Assembly (NCBI GenBank): GCA_049517655.1
Contig: JBEKRQ010000001.1
Coordinates: 186,001 to 250,000 of the forward strand
Origin: UBA11358 sp049517655
GTDB lineage: Bacteria > Verrucomicrobiota > Verrucomicrobiia > Limisphaerales > UBA11358
Direction: 5' to 3'
DNA length: 64,000 nucleotides
In this document: positions 45,414-53,613 of the stretch, one piece after another
How positions within the stretch are numbered: position 1 is the stretch's first letter
Layout: each line of letters starts with the position of its first letter
Position numbers and translations under genes: made by a program
The notes under the pieces: generated by a model
The model's input: only the letters and a program-made list of their open reading frames with translations
What the model was told of the DNA's origin: nothing
Database searches by the model: none

Positions 45414-45610
45414 CGTTATTGCCTTTTCTGTGTTGATTGTGGTGCAAGCCAGCCTTCCCTCGGTGTCATTTTCAAGTCAGTAATGCAGCTTAATTTTTTG
45501 TCCGGAAAGCTTTTTTACCACATCTGAGCGGTCAAGGCAAGCAAAATCTTCAAGTATTTTTAGCCGTGTCAATTGCTGTCCCGCCAGTGGAAATAAGGGG
45601 TCTCCATCAT

Positions 45611-46200
45611 TCAGAGAAATCGCGTAAGAGCTTGTGGCTGTTCAGGAAATGCGAAGAATCCATTTTCGTTTCCAGGTGGTTGCTTCCCCGGCAAAATACA
45701 GATTTCCGCCCTGCGGGCGTCAGCCCGGCACTGGGTGGGCAACCTCAGCCGCTGAATCCCTTCCAGAATCGCCCGGAACAGTTCCTGCGGGACCGCCACC
45801 TCCGCCATCTGGAAGACCACCTGCCGGGCATGGCGCACGACCTTCGCCCCGATCTTGATCACTTTCTCCCGAAACGTCGTCAACGTCCAGTGACGCACCG
45901 CTCGGGGCAACACAGCTTGCCGCAGGAAGTTGCCCAGGTTGTACGCCAACACGAACAATTGCAGCCGCACCTGGTTGTCTACAAAGTTGTGACAGGACAG
46001 TCGGGTTCATTTGACGGCGTTCTTGCCTTCCTTGATCCACTGCTCCGCCGTGCCCCGCTGGTTGTAGAACCGCACCACCCGTTTGGCTGGCCGGCCCAGA
46101 TTGGTCACGATGAACCCGACGCGAGGGAACAGTTCGCCGTTGTGCCACTCCCACCTTGGCCACCACGCGGCGGGCGCGACGCCCAATGTTACTCCCGATC
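45611..46200 (-). pseudogene. decayed IS1380-type transposase fragment
   Basis: On the minus strand the C-terminal part of an IS1380-like transposase can be followed: RRARRVVAKV, then GFIVTNLGRPAKRVVRFYNQ, RGTAEQWIKEGKNAVK and VRLQLFVLAYNLGNFLRQ, AVRHWTLTTFREKVIKIGAKVV. There is one extra base near 46150 (frame change), a TGA at about 46007-46009 where the family has tryptophan, and no N-terminal half. No terminal inverted repeats were found. The element is dead. Confidence 0.85.
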
Positions 46201-46213
46201 AAGTTGAACAATA

Positions 46214-46439
46214 TTACTAAGCTCACATTGCCGAATTTGGCGAGTTGCCCGCTGATCCGCAGGCACGTCAGCAAGCTTGGCAGGCGATTGATTTCCAGAT
46301 TCGCGGGCAATTGGCGGCGGGAGCGCGAGCCGAATACCAACAACAACTGGATGCATGCATGGTCCAACTCAAGGCTAGGGCGAATATTGTCGTAACACCT
46401 TTGATGGAATCCCCAATCGGCGCCCAGACAGGGTCATAG
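46214..46439 (+). pseudogene. possible C-terminal gene fragment
   Basis: A plus-strand frame starts after a TAA near 46216 and encodes about 72 residues (ELPADPQARQQAWQAIDFQI, then EYQQQLDACMVQLKARANIVV). The helical end followed by an (I/V)VVTP strand slightly resembles the C-terminus of PpiC/SurA-like folding proteins. No start region. Probably a remnant left beside the dead transposase. Confidence 0.3.
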
Positions 46440-46515
46440 CAAACTGTAGCTGCCGCCGTTCCGGTGGACTTGGCATTGGGAGAGCAGGGCGCTGAAAAAC
46501 AATCAGCTTTCAATC

Positions 46516-46640
46516 ACGCGGGATTTTCCCGGACGCAATGAGTTTCTTGGCCACACCCACGGTCACATCGTCGACCGCGGCGTTGGTTTCGCGCATCACT
46601 TTGAGCGCGTAAAAACCGTCGGCGGTTGTTTTTCTCCATC
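46516..46640 (-). pseudogene. short unidentified gene fragment downstream of apt
   Basis: On the minus strand, in one frame, about 38 codons read TADGFYALKVMRETNAAVDD and VTVGVAKKLIASGKIPRD before a stop. The residue pattern is protein-like, but there is no start codon and no recognised family. It borders the apt stop codon and the transposase remnant, so the whole 45.6-46.6 kb stretch looks like a graveyard of fragments. Confidence 0.3.
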
Positions 46641-47177
46641 TCAAAAGGTGACGATGGAACGCACTGGATAGCCCTTCAATTTTTCGCGACCGTTCAAAAA
46701 CTTCAATTCAACGAGAAAGGTCACTTCCAAAATCTGCGCGCCGAGTTTTTTGATCAACGCGGCGGCGGCGGCGGCGGTGCCGCCGGTCGCGAGCAAATCG
46801 TCAATGAGCAGCACGCGCGCGCCCGGCTTGAGCGCATCCACGTGCATGGCGACCGTTGCCGAGCCGTATTCGAGCGCATAATCCTGTTCGTGTGTTTTGT
46901 AGGGCAGCTTCCCTTTCTTGCGAACGGGCACGAAGCCGGTGCGCAGTTTCATTGCGGCGGCGGCGGCAAAAATGAATCCACGCGCGTCAATGCCTACGAC
47001 GGCATCCACCGAACCGGGCTTGAAATTATCCGTCAGCAAATCAATCGTGCCCATGAACAATCGCGGGTCGGCCAGCACGGGCGTGATGTCCTTGAATTGA
47101 ATGCCCGGCTTCGGAAAATCGGGGACGTTGCGAATGGCTTGTTCGATTTCCTTTGGGGTTACAATGGTTTTGGGCAT
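46641..47177 (-). CDS. apt: adenine phosphoribosyltransferase
   Basis: 178 aa. It salvages adenine to AMP using PRPP. It has the N-terminal DFPKPGIQFKDITPVL, the GIDARGFIFAAAAA loop and the PRPP-binding VLLIDDLLATGGTA. The start at 47177 (MPKTIVTPKEIEQAI) lies 4 bases after the rpoD stop, so the two genes are coupled. The C-terminus ends right at a zone of gene fragments but seems complete. Confidence 0.95.
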   Translation of the reverse strand: MPKTIVTPKEIEQAIRNVPDFPKPGIQFKDITPVLADPRLFMGTIDLLTDNFKPGSVDAVVGIDARGFIFAAAAAMKLRTGFVPVRKKGKLPYKTHEQDYALEYGSATVAMHVDALKPGARVLLIDDLLATGGTAAAAAALIKKLGAQILEVTFLVELKFLNGREKLKGYPVRSIVTF

Positions 47178-47181
47178 GGAG

Positions 47182-48171
47182 TCAGTTGTTTTTGGTTTGG
47201 GAATTTTCGAGTTTTTCAATCATGTGGCGAAGTTTTTTAAGCGCAAGATTTTGAATCTGACGGATGCGCTCGCGGGTTACACCAAATTTCTCACCGACTT
47301 CTTCCAGGGTTTTTTCGGAACCTCCATCAAGACCGAAACGATAGCGCAAAATGGTCGCCTCGCGCGTGTCAAGGTGCTTGACCATGTCCCGCAACATGCC
47401 GGTGACAGTCTTGTCTTCAAGGTCTTTGTAAGGTGTCGCAGCATTTTCGTCCTCGACGATTTCCGAAAAACTGTTCGATTCCTCGCTGCTGATGGGCGCA
47501 TCGAGCGACGCGGGGCGGATGGCTGCCAACCGCATCTGACGCACGCGGGCGGTGGTTGTGTCGAGTTCACCGGCCAATTCCTCATCGGTCGGTTCGCGGC
47601 CAAGCTCTTCCTGCAATTTCATCGTCACGCGGCGCATCTTGGAAATTTTGTCCACCAGATGCACCGGCAGGCGAATCGTCTTGGATTGATTGGCGAGCGC
47701 GCGTTTGATGGATTGCTTGATCCACCACGAACCGTAAGTCGAGAGCTTGCCGCCCTTTTTCGGGTCAAACCGCCCGACCGCTTTCATCAAGCCGATGTTG
47801 CCCTCGCTGATCAAATCCAGCAGCGGCAGCCCGATGCCTTCGTAATCGCGCGCGATTTTGACGACGAGACGCAGGTTCGCCTTGATCATTTGTTCGCGCG
47901 CCTTTTTGTCGCCTTTTTTGATGCGCGCCGCCAGTTTGATTTCCTCCTGCGGCGTAAGTAGTTTCACCTGGCCAATCTCGCGCAAATAAAGTTTGATGGC
48001 GGTGTCACCGTCATAATGCGGACGGTTCTCCCCAGCGGGTGGTGTTTTGATTTTGGCGACTTCGGGAGACGCAGCGGCTCGTGGAACAACGGCCTTGGTT
48101 TTCGTCGGCACAGATTTTTTCTTGCGCCGGCGGAAACCGACCGTTTTGCATTTTTTCGATTTCGTCGCCAT
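47182..48171 (-). CDS. rpoD: RNA polymerase sigma factor, RpoD/SigA family
   Basis: 329 aa. A basic N-terminal extension (KSKKCKTVGFRRRKKKS) is followed by region 1.2 (DTAIKLYLREIGQVKLLTPQEE), region 2 (LRLVVKIARDYEGIGLPLLDLISEGNIGLMKAV and YGSWWIKQSIKRALANQ), region 3 and region 4.2 (FGVTRERIRQIQNLALKKLRHM). Region 1.1 is missing, so it is either the primary sigma factor in a short form or a group 2 factor. The start at 48171 (MATKSKKC) is chosen over an upstream one. Confidence 0.9.
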   Translation of the reverse strand: MATKSKKCKTVGFRRRKKKSVPTKTKAVVPRAAASPEVAKIKTPPAGENRPHYDGDTAIKLYLREIGQVKLLTPQEEIKLAARIKKGDKKAREQMIKANLRLVVKIARDYEGIGLPLLDLISEGNIGLMKAVGRFDPKKGGKLSTYGSWWIKQSIKRALANQSKTIRLPVHLVDKISKMRRVTMKLQEELGREPTDEELAGELDTTTARVRQMRLAAIRPASLDAPISSEESNSFSEIVEDENAATPYKDLEDKTVTGMLRDMVKHLDTREATILRYRFGLDGGSEKTLEEVGEKFGVTRERIRQIQNLALKKLRHMIEKLENSQTKNN

Positions 48172-48224
48172 GAACGGGAAAACGTTACGACCTAAACGCA
48201 AGCCTGCAAGAAAATTTACTTTGA

Positions 48225-48278
48225 GGTAGGGCGCATTCTCCGAATGCGCCGCGGCTGGCTCGGAGAGCCGGCCCTACC
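48225..48278. repeat. double-hairpin palindromic repeat upstream of rpoD
   Basis: 54 bp with GGTAGGG/CCCTACC termini; hairpins GGCGCATTC/GAATGCGCC and GGCTCGG/AGAGCC. It lies between the YugP-type peptidase stop and the rpoD start, both on the minus strand. Confidence 0.9.
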
Positions 48279-48282
48279 CAAA

Positions 48283-48984
48283 TTATCTCCGGCCGCCGCG
48301 CGCCAAGGTGAGGTAGTAAAGCAAAGTCATCACCGAAGTGACCAGGGCAGCGACATAAGTGAGCGCCGCGGCATTGAGAACTTTGCTGACACCTGCGCGT
48401 TCATCTTCATGCACAAGGCCGAGCCGGAACAATTGCTCCTTCGCACGGCGGCTGGCGTCGTATTCCACCGGCAACGTGACGAGTTGGAACAGCGTTATTA
48501 CCGCGAAAATCACAATGATGATGGGAAGAGCAATTTTCATCAGGCCCAAAAAGAAGCCGATAAAGAGAATGCCCAAGTAGGCAGTGCTCGCAAATTGTGT
48601 GATCGGCACCAGAGCCATCCGCACGTTGAACAGTCCGTAAGCGGCCTGATGCTGGAGGGCATGACCGGATTCATGCGCGGCGACACCGACTGCCGCGACT
48701 GTCCGGCCATAAAAATTGTCCGAGGACAGGAACAGCGCGCGCTTCATCGGGTCATAATGATCGCTCAAGCGACCGGGAATTTCCGCCACCGGCACGTTGG
48801 CAAGACCGGCGCGGTCGAGAATTTCGCGTGCAGCCTCCGCGCCCGTCATGCCGGACTCGACTTCCACCCGGCTGTATTTGCCGTAAGCATGGGACAGCTT
48901 GATTTGCGCCCAGATGCCGATAAGCAATCCCGGTATGAGGAACAACCAATATAATGGATCGAAATAAAACATAAACTCGTTCAA
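48283..48984 (-). CDS. YugP-type zinc metallopeptidase
   Basis: 233 aa membrane protein. The N-terminal helix is PLYWLFLIPGLLIGIWAQI. The zinc motif HESGHALQH lies near residue 104, preceded by the conserved SDHYDPMKRALFLS and NFYGRTVAAVGVAAHE. Two further hydrophobic hairpins follow, and the conserved PVEYDASRRAKEQL is present. The family (YugP, neutral zinc metallopeptidase) is widespread with little known function. The start may be 48984 or the ATG four codons later. Confidence 0.88.
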   Translation of the reverse strand: MNEFMFYFDPLYWLFLIPGLLIGIWAQIKLSHAYGKYSRVEVESGMTGAEAAREILDRAGLANVPVAEIPGRLSDHYDPMKRALFLSSDNFYGRTVAAVGVAAHESGHALQHQAAYGLFNVRMALVPITQFASTAYLGILFIGFFLGLMKIALPIIIVIFAVITLFQLVTLPVEYDASRRAKEQLFRLGLVHEDERAGVSKVLNAAALTYVAALVTSVMTLLYYLTLARGGRR

Positions 48985-49092
48985 TTGACAGTGCGTTGAC
49001 TGTTTTATTCAACCAAGCTGAAAGTATGCCAACGCGATTTCCCTTTAGTTTGCGAGCTTGTGTGTTTATTGGAAAGAATTTTCTGAGCCAAC

Positions 49093-49110
49093 CTGTCTCA
49101 ATTGAGACAG
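49093..49110. repeat. perfect 18-bp palindrome
   Basis: CTGTCTCAATTGAGACAG, inside a longer imperfect inverted repeat (GCCAACC..GGTTTGGC, 49087-49120). It lies directly after the second copy of the M24 peptidase gene end. Confidence 0.6.
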
Positions 49111-49125
49111 ACGGTTTGGCACAAA

Positions 49126-49167
49126 TCAGATTTCCAGCACCTTCCCAAACCGCGTCAGGTTGCGCGC
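49126..49167 (-). repeat. second copy of the M24 peptidase gene 3' end
   Basis: The minus strand encodes ARNLTRFGKVLEI then stop, matching the true end at 49346-49387 (ARNLTRFEKVLEI) in 35 of 42 bases. All seven differences are transitions. Similarity stops at the stop codon. The 62-aa ORF lies between the two copies and its own TGA falls inside this one. Confidence 0.85.
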
Positions 49168-49343
49168 ATCATCTTTCGTTGTAGTCGGCGCATTTTCGCG
49201 AAACGCGCATTCATTTCGACAATCGCTTCCACAGCTTGAAGCTTTTGACGCAGAGTGAGTTTACACCAACGGCGCAATTGTTCGCGTCGGGCACCTTCCC
49301 AAGTGCAAGAATCCCACAAATTATCTTTCCGTTTGCTCGTCAT
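49155..49343 (-). CDS. small hypothetical protein, 62 aa
   Basis: Starts 2 bases after the M24 peptidase stop codon. It has a basic, Trp-rich N-terminus (KRKDNLWDSCTWEGARREQLRRWCKLTL) and a C-terminal helix (RQKLQAVEAIVEMNARFAKMRR). The W-D-x-x-T-(W/F)-E-G-x-R-R pattern resembles short proteins found next to toxin-antitoxin or nuclease genes; no function known to me. The last codons, including the stop, lie inside a duplicated end of the upstream gene, so the original C-terminus may have been different. Confidence 0.6.
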   Translation of the reverse strand: MTSKRKDNLWDSCTWEGARREQLRRWCKLTLRQKLQAVEAIVEMNARFAKMRRLQRKMMRAT

Positions 49344-49345
49344 TT

Positions 49346-50473
49346 TTAAATTTCCAATACTTTCTCAAACCGTGTCAGGTTGCGCGCGCCGTTGTTCGTG
49401 ACTAGCGCAACGTCTTCGAGCCGCACGCCGCCGATTTCAGGATAATAAAGCCCCGGCTCAACGGTCACAACGTGGCCGGGCTTGAGCGTGCCGGTGGAAT
49501 TCGTGCTCATGCGTGGCGGTTCGTGAATTTCCAAACCGAGTCCGTGTCCCGTGCCGTGAAAGAATCCCTCCATGTGCCCGTTGCGGCGACCGGTTTTGTA
49601 ACCTTGTTGCTCGAAAAATTCCTGCACGGCGCAATGCGCATCGGCGGTCGGCGCATTGGCGCGGATTTTTTTGAAGGCGATTTTTTGCCCGCGCAACACG
49701 GTGTCGTAAAGCCGCCGCACGGCTTCACTGGCACGTCCGCGAACGACGGTGCGGGTGATGTCGCCGAAGTAACCGGTCTTTTGTGAGCGCGGAAAAATGT
49801 CAATGATGATTGGCTCGTGCGCGCGGAGCGGGCCGTAACCGCGTTCGTGCGGGTCGCACGCCTGTTGTCCGCCGGCGACGATGGTGTTGGCGGCCAGCCC
49901 GCACACCTGAAAAATCGCGCAATCAATGACCGCGCGCAGTTTTTCCGAGGTCAGCGGAACGTTGTGATAAATAAGTTTGCGGCCACGTCCGATTTTTGCC
50001 GCGCGGAGGACCTGCATTCCCTCGGCCATGCCCACCTCGGCCATTACCAGCGCGGCGGAGATTTTTCTGACTTCATCGGCGGATTTGACTTCGCGTTCGG
50101 GGAAAAAGGTTCCGATGCGGGCTTTGACGCGAACGCCGAGTTTTTTCAAGTCAGTTGCCAGACCGAGCGGAAAATTTTCCGGCACGGTGACGCCGCGGAT
50201 TTTACGTTCGCGCAGGATTTGTTGAATAACATGGGTGAAGCGTGGCGATTGAACGCCTTTGCGCCGCAGTTTTCCCTGATATTGGCTCAACGACACGATG
50301 TGGCAATGCGGCGCTTGTGTGCGGGCACGGTCAATCTCCAAATCGTTCATCACGATGAGCGGGCGTCCACGGGTTTTGAGATAGATGAACGGGTCGGGCA
50401 CGAACATGCCCACGGCGTAAAGCATATTCGCGTCGCGCTCGCTGTCCGCGACAATGAGCAGGGTTTCCTTCAA
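49346..50473 (-). CDS. M24 family Xaa-Pro aminopeptidase
   Basis: 375 aa. The C-terminal pita-bread fold has the metal-binding residues: D in IIIDIFPR, D in GYFGDITRTVV, H in FHGTGHGLGLEIHE, E in TVEPGLYYPEIGG and E in VRLEDVALV. The N-terminal creatinase-like domain is short. It should remove an N-terminal residue next to proline. The TTG start abuts the sppA stop, giving strict coupling. The gene's last codons are repeated downstream. Confidence 0.88.
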   Translation of the reverse strand: MKETLLIVADSERDANMLYAVGMFVPDPFIYLKTRGRPLIVMNDLEIDRARTQAPHCHIVSLSQYQGKLRRKGVQSPRFTHVIQQILRERKIRGVTVPENFPLGLATDLKKLGVRVKARIGTFFPEREVKSADEVRKISAALVMAEVGMAEGMQVLRAAKIGRGRKLIYHNVPLTSEKLRAVIDCAIFQVCGLAANTIVAGGQQACDPHERGYGPLRAHEPIIIDIFPRSQKTGYFGDITRTVVRGRASEAVRRLYDTVLRGQKIAFKKIRANAPTADAHCAVQEFFEQQGYKTGRRNGHMEGFFHGTGHGLGLEIHEPPRMSTNSTGTLKPGHVVTVEPGLYYPEIGGVRLEDVALVTNNGARNLTRFEKVLEI

Positions 50474-51616
50474 TCAGTTTACAAATGTGGGCGAAAGAAA
50501 ATAGAGTTTGCCCGCCTGAAGTTTTGGCAATTCCGTCCCGAGATCCAGTTTAATGGTGCGGGACGATTCGCTCCGGCCAAGCAAGCGCAGGAAATTCGAG
50601 ATGTCGTAACGCTCGCGGTATTCAACCAGATTGGCGTTGTGAAGCCCGGCGATTTCCCTTGCGCGTTTCACTGCGTCCCGAAAATCACCCAGTTGGTCCA
50701 CGAAACCCAGCTTGCAGGCCTGTGAGCCGGAAAACACACGGCCATCGGCGTAATTGGCCCAGTCGGCAACCAGCGCACGGCCTTCCTTTTTGTTCTTCTC
50801 GTGCGCGGCCCTGCGGCCTTCAGCCACGATGCCCTTGAATTGCTGATACGTCTCGTCAATGAGCGATTGCACCATTGCGTGTTCTTCCACTGGAATTTCA
50901 TTTGTGCTGCGTTCGCCACTCAACATGTCCTTGAACTTGCCGCTCTTGTAAGTCACCGGCGCGAGCCCCACCTTGTCCATCAGGCCGCGGTAATTCCATG
51001 TGTCCAGAATCACGCCGATACTGCCTGTGATGGTCAAAGGGTTGGCTACAATCCAGCGGCATTGCGTGGCTATGTAATAACCGCCCGATGCCGCCAGGCT
51101 GCCCATGGAGCAAATCACCGGTTTGCCCGAATCTTCCTGGAAACGGGCAATGGCCTTGCCGATTTCATCCGTGGCCAACACTTCGCCGCCCGGCGAATCC
51201 ACTTTCAAAACCACGGCTTTCACCCGGTGATCTTTTTTGGCACGGTCGAGTTGCGCCCGAATCACGTCCACCATGCTGTTATCCATCCGGTCGGTGCTTT
51301 GGTCGGTGATGGTGCCTTCCACTGGAATGACGGCGATCTTGTTTGCGGCATCGTGGTCTTCGAGAATGCACTCTTCCAGTCGCGGGCCGATTTCGCGTGT
51401 GATGCCACCTTTGAGGCCGTCATTGAAACTAAACGCGTTTGAAACAAACTGGGTGAAAATTGCGAACACGCTGAAAACCAGCAACACAAACAAAATGATT
51501 GTGGTAATCATCCAGCCCCGGCTTTTGCGCGGTTTGGGCGGTAGGGGTGGCGCGATGATCGGCGGCGGTGTCAACAACGGTGGCGCCGTGCCCGAAGAAA
51601 ATGGCGTTGTTTCCAT
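50474..51616 (-). CDS. sppA: signal peptide peptidase SppA
   Basis: 380 aa. A Pro-rich N-terminus and one membrane anchor (GWMITTIILFVLLVFSVFAIF) precede the S49 protease domain. The serine nucleophile is in GSLAASGGYYIATQ, and the lysine general base lies in TYKSGKFKDML. It degrades cleaved signal peptides in the membrane. Other family motifs are VVLKVDSPGGEVLATDEI and ITGSIGVI. It heads a minus-strand operon with the M24 peptidase gene and follows the aldo/keto reductase by 46 bases. Confidence 0.92.
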   Translation of the reverse strand: METTPFSSGTAPPLLTPPPIIAPPLPPKPRKSRGWMITTIILFVLLVFSVFAIFTQFVSNAFSFNDGLKGGITREIGPRLEECILEDHDAANKIAVIPVEGTITDQSTDRMDNSMVDVIRAQLDRAKKDHRVKAVVLKVDSPGGEVLATDEIGKAIARFQEDSGKPVICSMGSLAASGGYYIATQCRWIVANPLTITGSIGVILDTWNYRGLMDKVGLAPVTYKSGKFKDMLSGERSTNEIPVEEHAMVQSLIDETYQQFKGIVAEGRRAAHEKNKKEGRALVADWANYADGRVFSGSQACKLGFVDQLGDFRDAVKRAREIAGLHNANLVEYRERYDISNFLRLLGRSESSRTIKLDLGTELPKLQAGKLYFLSPTFVN

Positions 51617-51662
51617 AACGCGCGCAACCTAGCGCAAAGCGGGCAACGGAGCAAGGTGGACT

Positions 51663-52646
51663 TTACCAGTACTGATGCACGAGCGGGCGAATCTGCGCGT
51701 CGTAAATCGCGCGGATTTTCTTCATCGTGTCGGCGGACAACGGCGGTAAATCCGACGCCGCGATGTTCTCCGCCACTTGTGCCGGGCGTTTGGCGCCGGG
51801 GATTGCGCACGTCACGGCGGGAGACATCAAGATCCAACGCAAGGCCAGTTGCGCCATCGTCGCACCGGCGGGCGCCAGCGGACGCAATTGCTCCACCGCG
51901 CGCAATCCGGTTTCGTAATCCACGCCGGAAAATGTTTCGCCGCGGTCGAACGCTTCGCCATGACGATTGAAGGCGCGGTGGTCATCCGGTGCGAACTTGC
52001 TGCTATGCGTCAGTTTGCCTGAAAGCATTCCGGACGCCAGCGGCACGCGCGCGAGGATGCCCACGCGGCGGCGCTGCGCCTCCGGGAAAAGCAATTCCGC
52101 CGGACGCTGGCGGAAAATATTGAAGATAATCTGCACCGTTTGCACACCGGGATATTCGATGGCTTTTAGCGCCTCCTCGACTTTTTCCACACTCACGCCG
52201 TAATGCCGCAGTTTGCCGGCCTTTACGAGGTCGTCGAGGATGCCAAAAACTTCCGGCATGTAGAAAACCGGCGTGGGCGGACAGTGCAGTTGCAGCAGAT
52301 CGAGCGCGCTCATTTCCAGGTTCTTCAAGCTGCGTTCGACAAAGGCCGTGAGATTCTGCCGGTTGTAGCCGTCCGCCGTGTGCGGATCGAGCCGGCGACC
52401 CGCCTTGGTTGCCACGTGGAATTTTTCGCGCCGCTCCCGGCGCAATTTCGCCAGCAGCCGTTCGCTGCGGCCATCGCCATAAACGTCCGCCGTGTCGAAG
52501 AAATTCACGCCGCCGTCGAGCGCGGCGTGCAACGCGGCAAGCGACTCCTTGTCGTCCACACTGCCCCACGCGCCGCCGATGGCCCATGCGCCAAAGCTGA
52601 TTTCAGAAACTTTCCAGCCGGTTCGTCCAAGTTCGCGATATTTCAT
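51663..52646 (-). CDS. aldo/keto reductase
   Basis: 327 aa TIM-barrel NADPH-dependent oxidoreductase. The N-terminal MKYRELGRTGWKVSEISFGAW and the catalytic residues are present: D and Y in FFDTADVYGDGRSE, K in ATKAGRR, H in LLQLHCPP. The C-terminal phosphate-binding part has AIPGAKRPAQVAEN. The substrate is unknown. It belongs to the bacterial GxxxxWGS-like clade of general stress reductases. Probably co-transcribed with sppA. Confidence 0.92.
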   Translation of the reverse strand: MKYRELGRTGWKVSEISFGAWAIGGAWGSVDDKESLAALHAALDGGVNFFDTADVYGDGRSERLLAKLRRERREKFHVATKAGRRLDPHTADGYNRQNLTAFVERSLKNLEMSALDLLQLHCPPTPVFYMPEVFGILDDLVKAGKLRHYGVSVEKVEEALKAIEYPGVQTVQIIFNIFRQRPAELLFPEAQRRRVGILARVPLASGMLSGKLTHSSKFAPDDHRAFNRHGEAFDRGETFSGVDYETGLRAVEQLRPLAPAGATMAQLALRWILMSPAVTCAIPGAKRPAQVAENIAASDLPPLSADTMKKIRAIYDAQIRPLVHQYW

Positions 52647-52740
52647 GTGAATGTTTTTAAGAATTCAGCCGGTTTTCCCCAAACAAATAGGGCGGATGCA
52701 AGCATGTTATCCAGCCCGGCGCAAAATTTTGCGTCCCAAA

Positions 52741-52778
52741 AGGCGCGGGGCGGCGCCCATTAAGAACGCCGCCCCGGC
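52741..52778 (-). terminator. probable terminator of the RRM gene
   Basis: On the minus strand GGGGCGGCG pairs with CGCCGCCCC around an 11-base loop, then GCGCC and TTTT. It starts about 20 bases after the RRM-protein stop codon. The short T run makes it less certain than the HU terminator. Confidence 0.55.
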
Positions 52779-52796
52779 CAAATCTGCGGGTTACGA

Positions 52797-53126
52797 TTAA
52801 TAACGATCCCGGCGTCCGCCGCCACCGCCGCCGCCGCCGTATTCACGACGAGGACCGCGGTCGCCACGAGGACGTTCTTCCTTCGGGCGTGCGACGTTGA
52901 CCGTCAAAGCACGGTCACCGAGCGTCGCGCCGTTCATGGCTGCAATCGCCTTTTGCGCTTCCTCGGGTGTGGACATGGTGACGAATGCGAAGCCGCGCGA
53001 ACGGCCGCTCATCCGATCCATCATAAGGTTAACTTCTGCGACCGTGCCGTGGGCGGCAAACGCCTCCTGCAGGTCATTTTCAGTGGTGTTGAAGGAAAGA
53101 TTTCCGACAAACAGTTTTGTACTCAT
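52797..53126 (-). CDS. RRM-type RNA-binding protein with Gly-rich tail
   Basis: 109 aa. A single RRM has RNP2 KLFVGNLS and RNP1 RGFAFVTM, followed by a short Arg/Gly tail (REYGGGGGGGGRRDRY). Such proteins are common in bacteria outside the proteobacteria and are often cold-induced RNA chaperones. The ATG at 53126 is the family start (MSTKLFVGN). The 487-base upstream gap may hold a long leader, but no cold-shock element can be assigned. Confidence 0.92.
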   Translation of the reverse strand: MSTKLFVGNLSFNTTENDLQEAFAAHGTVAEVNLMMDRMSGRSRGFAFVTMSTPEEAQKAIAAMNGATLGDRALTVNVARPKEERPRGDRGPRREYGGGGGGGGRRDRY

Positions 53127-53613
53127 TCGATGATTTGCTGTTCAAGACTAACCGTTTTTCCAGACTGTTCCCGACCATCGGGTCTCAAATCATCACTGAA
53201 CCACGTTCACTTGAAGATTTTCCATGCCTTGAAAGGACTGGTTATCCAGACAGACGCCGCGACGATAACCGTTCCCAAAACTTTTGCAAGCTAATTTTTG
53301 GGACGCGCTCAATGCGTCAAAATGTGCCAAAATAAGCCTCACGCAAAGGCACAGAGAGTTTTTTGCCCGCCCTCATCCTGACCTTCTCCCCCGGGGAGAA
53401 GGAACAACGTTCGTGCGTTACCTGAAGTTCTCGCGTCTTTATCGCAATTGCCGTCTCTTGGACTTCGTTTCAAAATGTCCCTGATTTGCCAAGTGATAGA
53501 TGACGATTCTCCCTCTCCTGGGGGAGAGGGCCGGGGTGAGGGCGAGCGTTCAACTGATTTCTCTTCTGCGTTAGTCGCTTGACGTTAGTGAGAAGGGATT
53601 TATTAAGTAAGCC
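53127..53613. other. 487-base divergent spacer between RRM gene and clpB
   Basis: No gene. It should contain both promoters; no CIRCE or heat-shock box was seen. The right-hand part is occupied by the palindromic element 53369-53543. Confidence 0.5.
53369..53543. repeat. long palindromic element (GCCCTCA type)
   Basis: Ends GCCCTCATCC..ACC and GGCCGGGGTGAGGGC pair imperfectly. Inside are CTTCTCCCCCGGGGAGAAG and CCCTCTCCTGGGGGAGAGGG hairpins about 100 bases apart. It has the same two-hairpin plan as the smaller elements. The CCCTCA..CTCTCCC wording is a sequence I know from intergenic repeats in other phyla. Confidence 0.7.
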
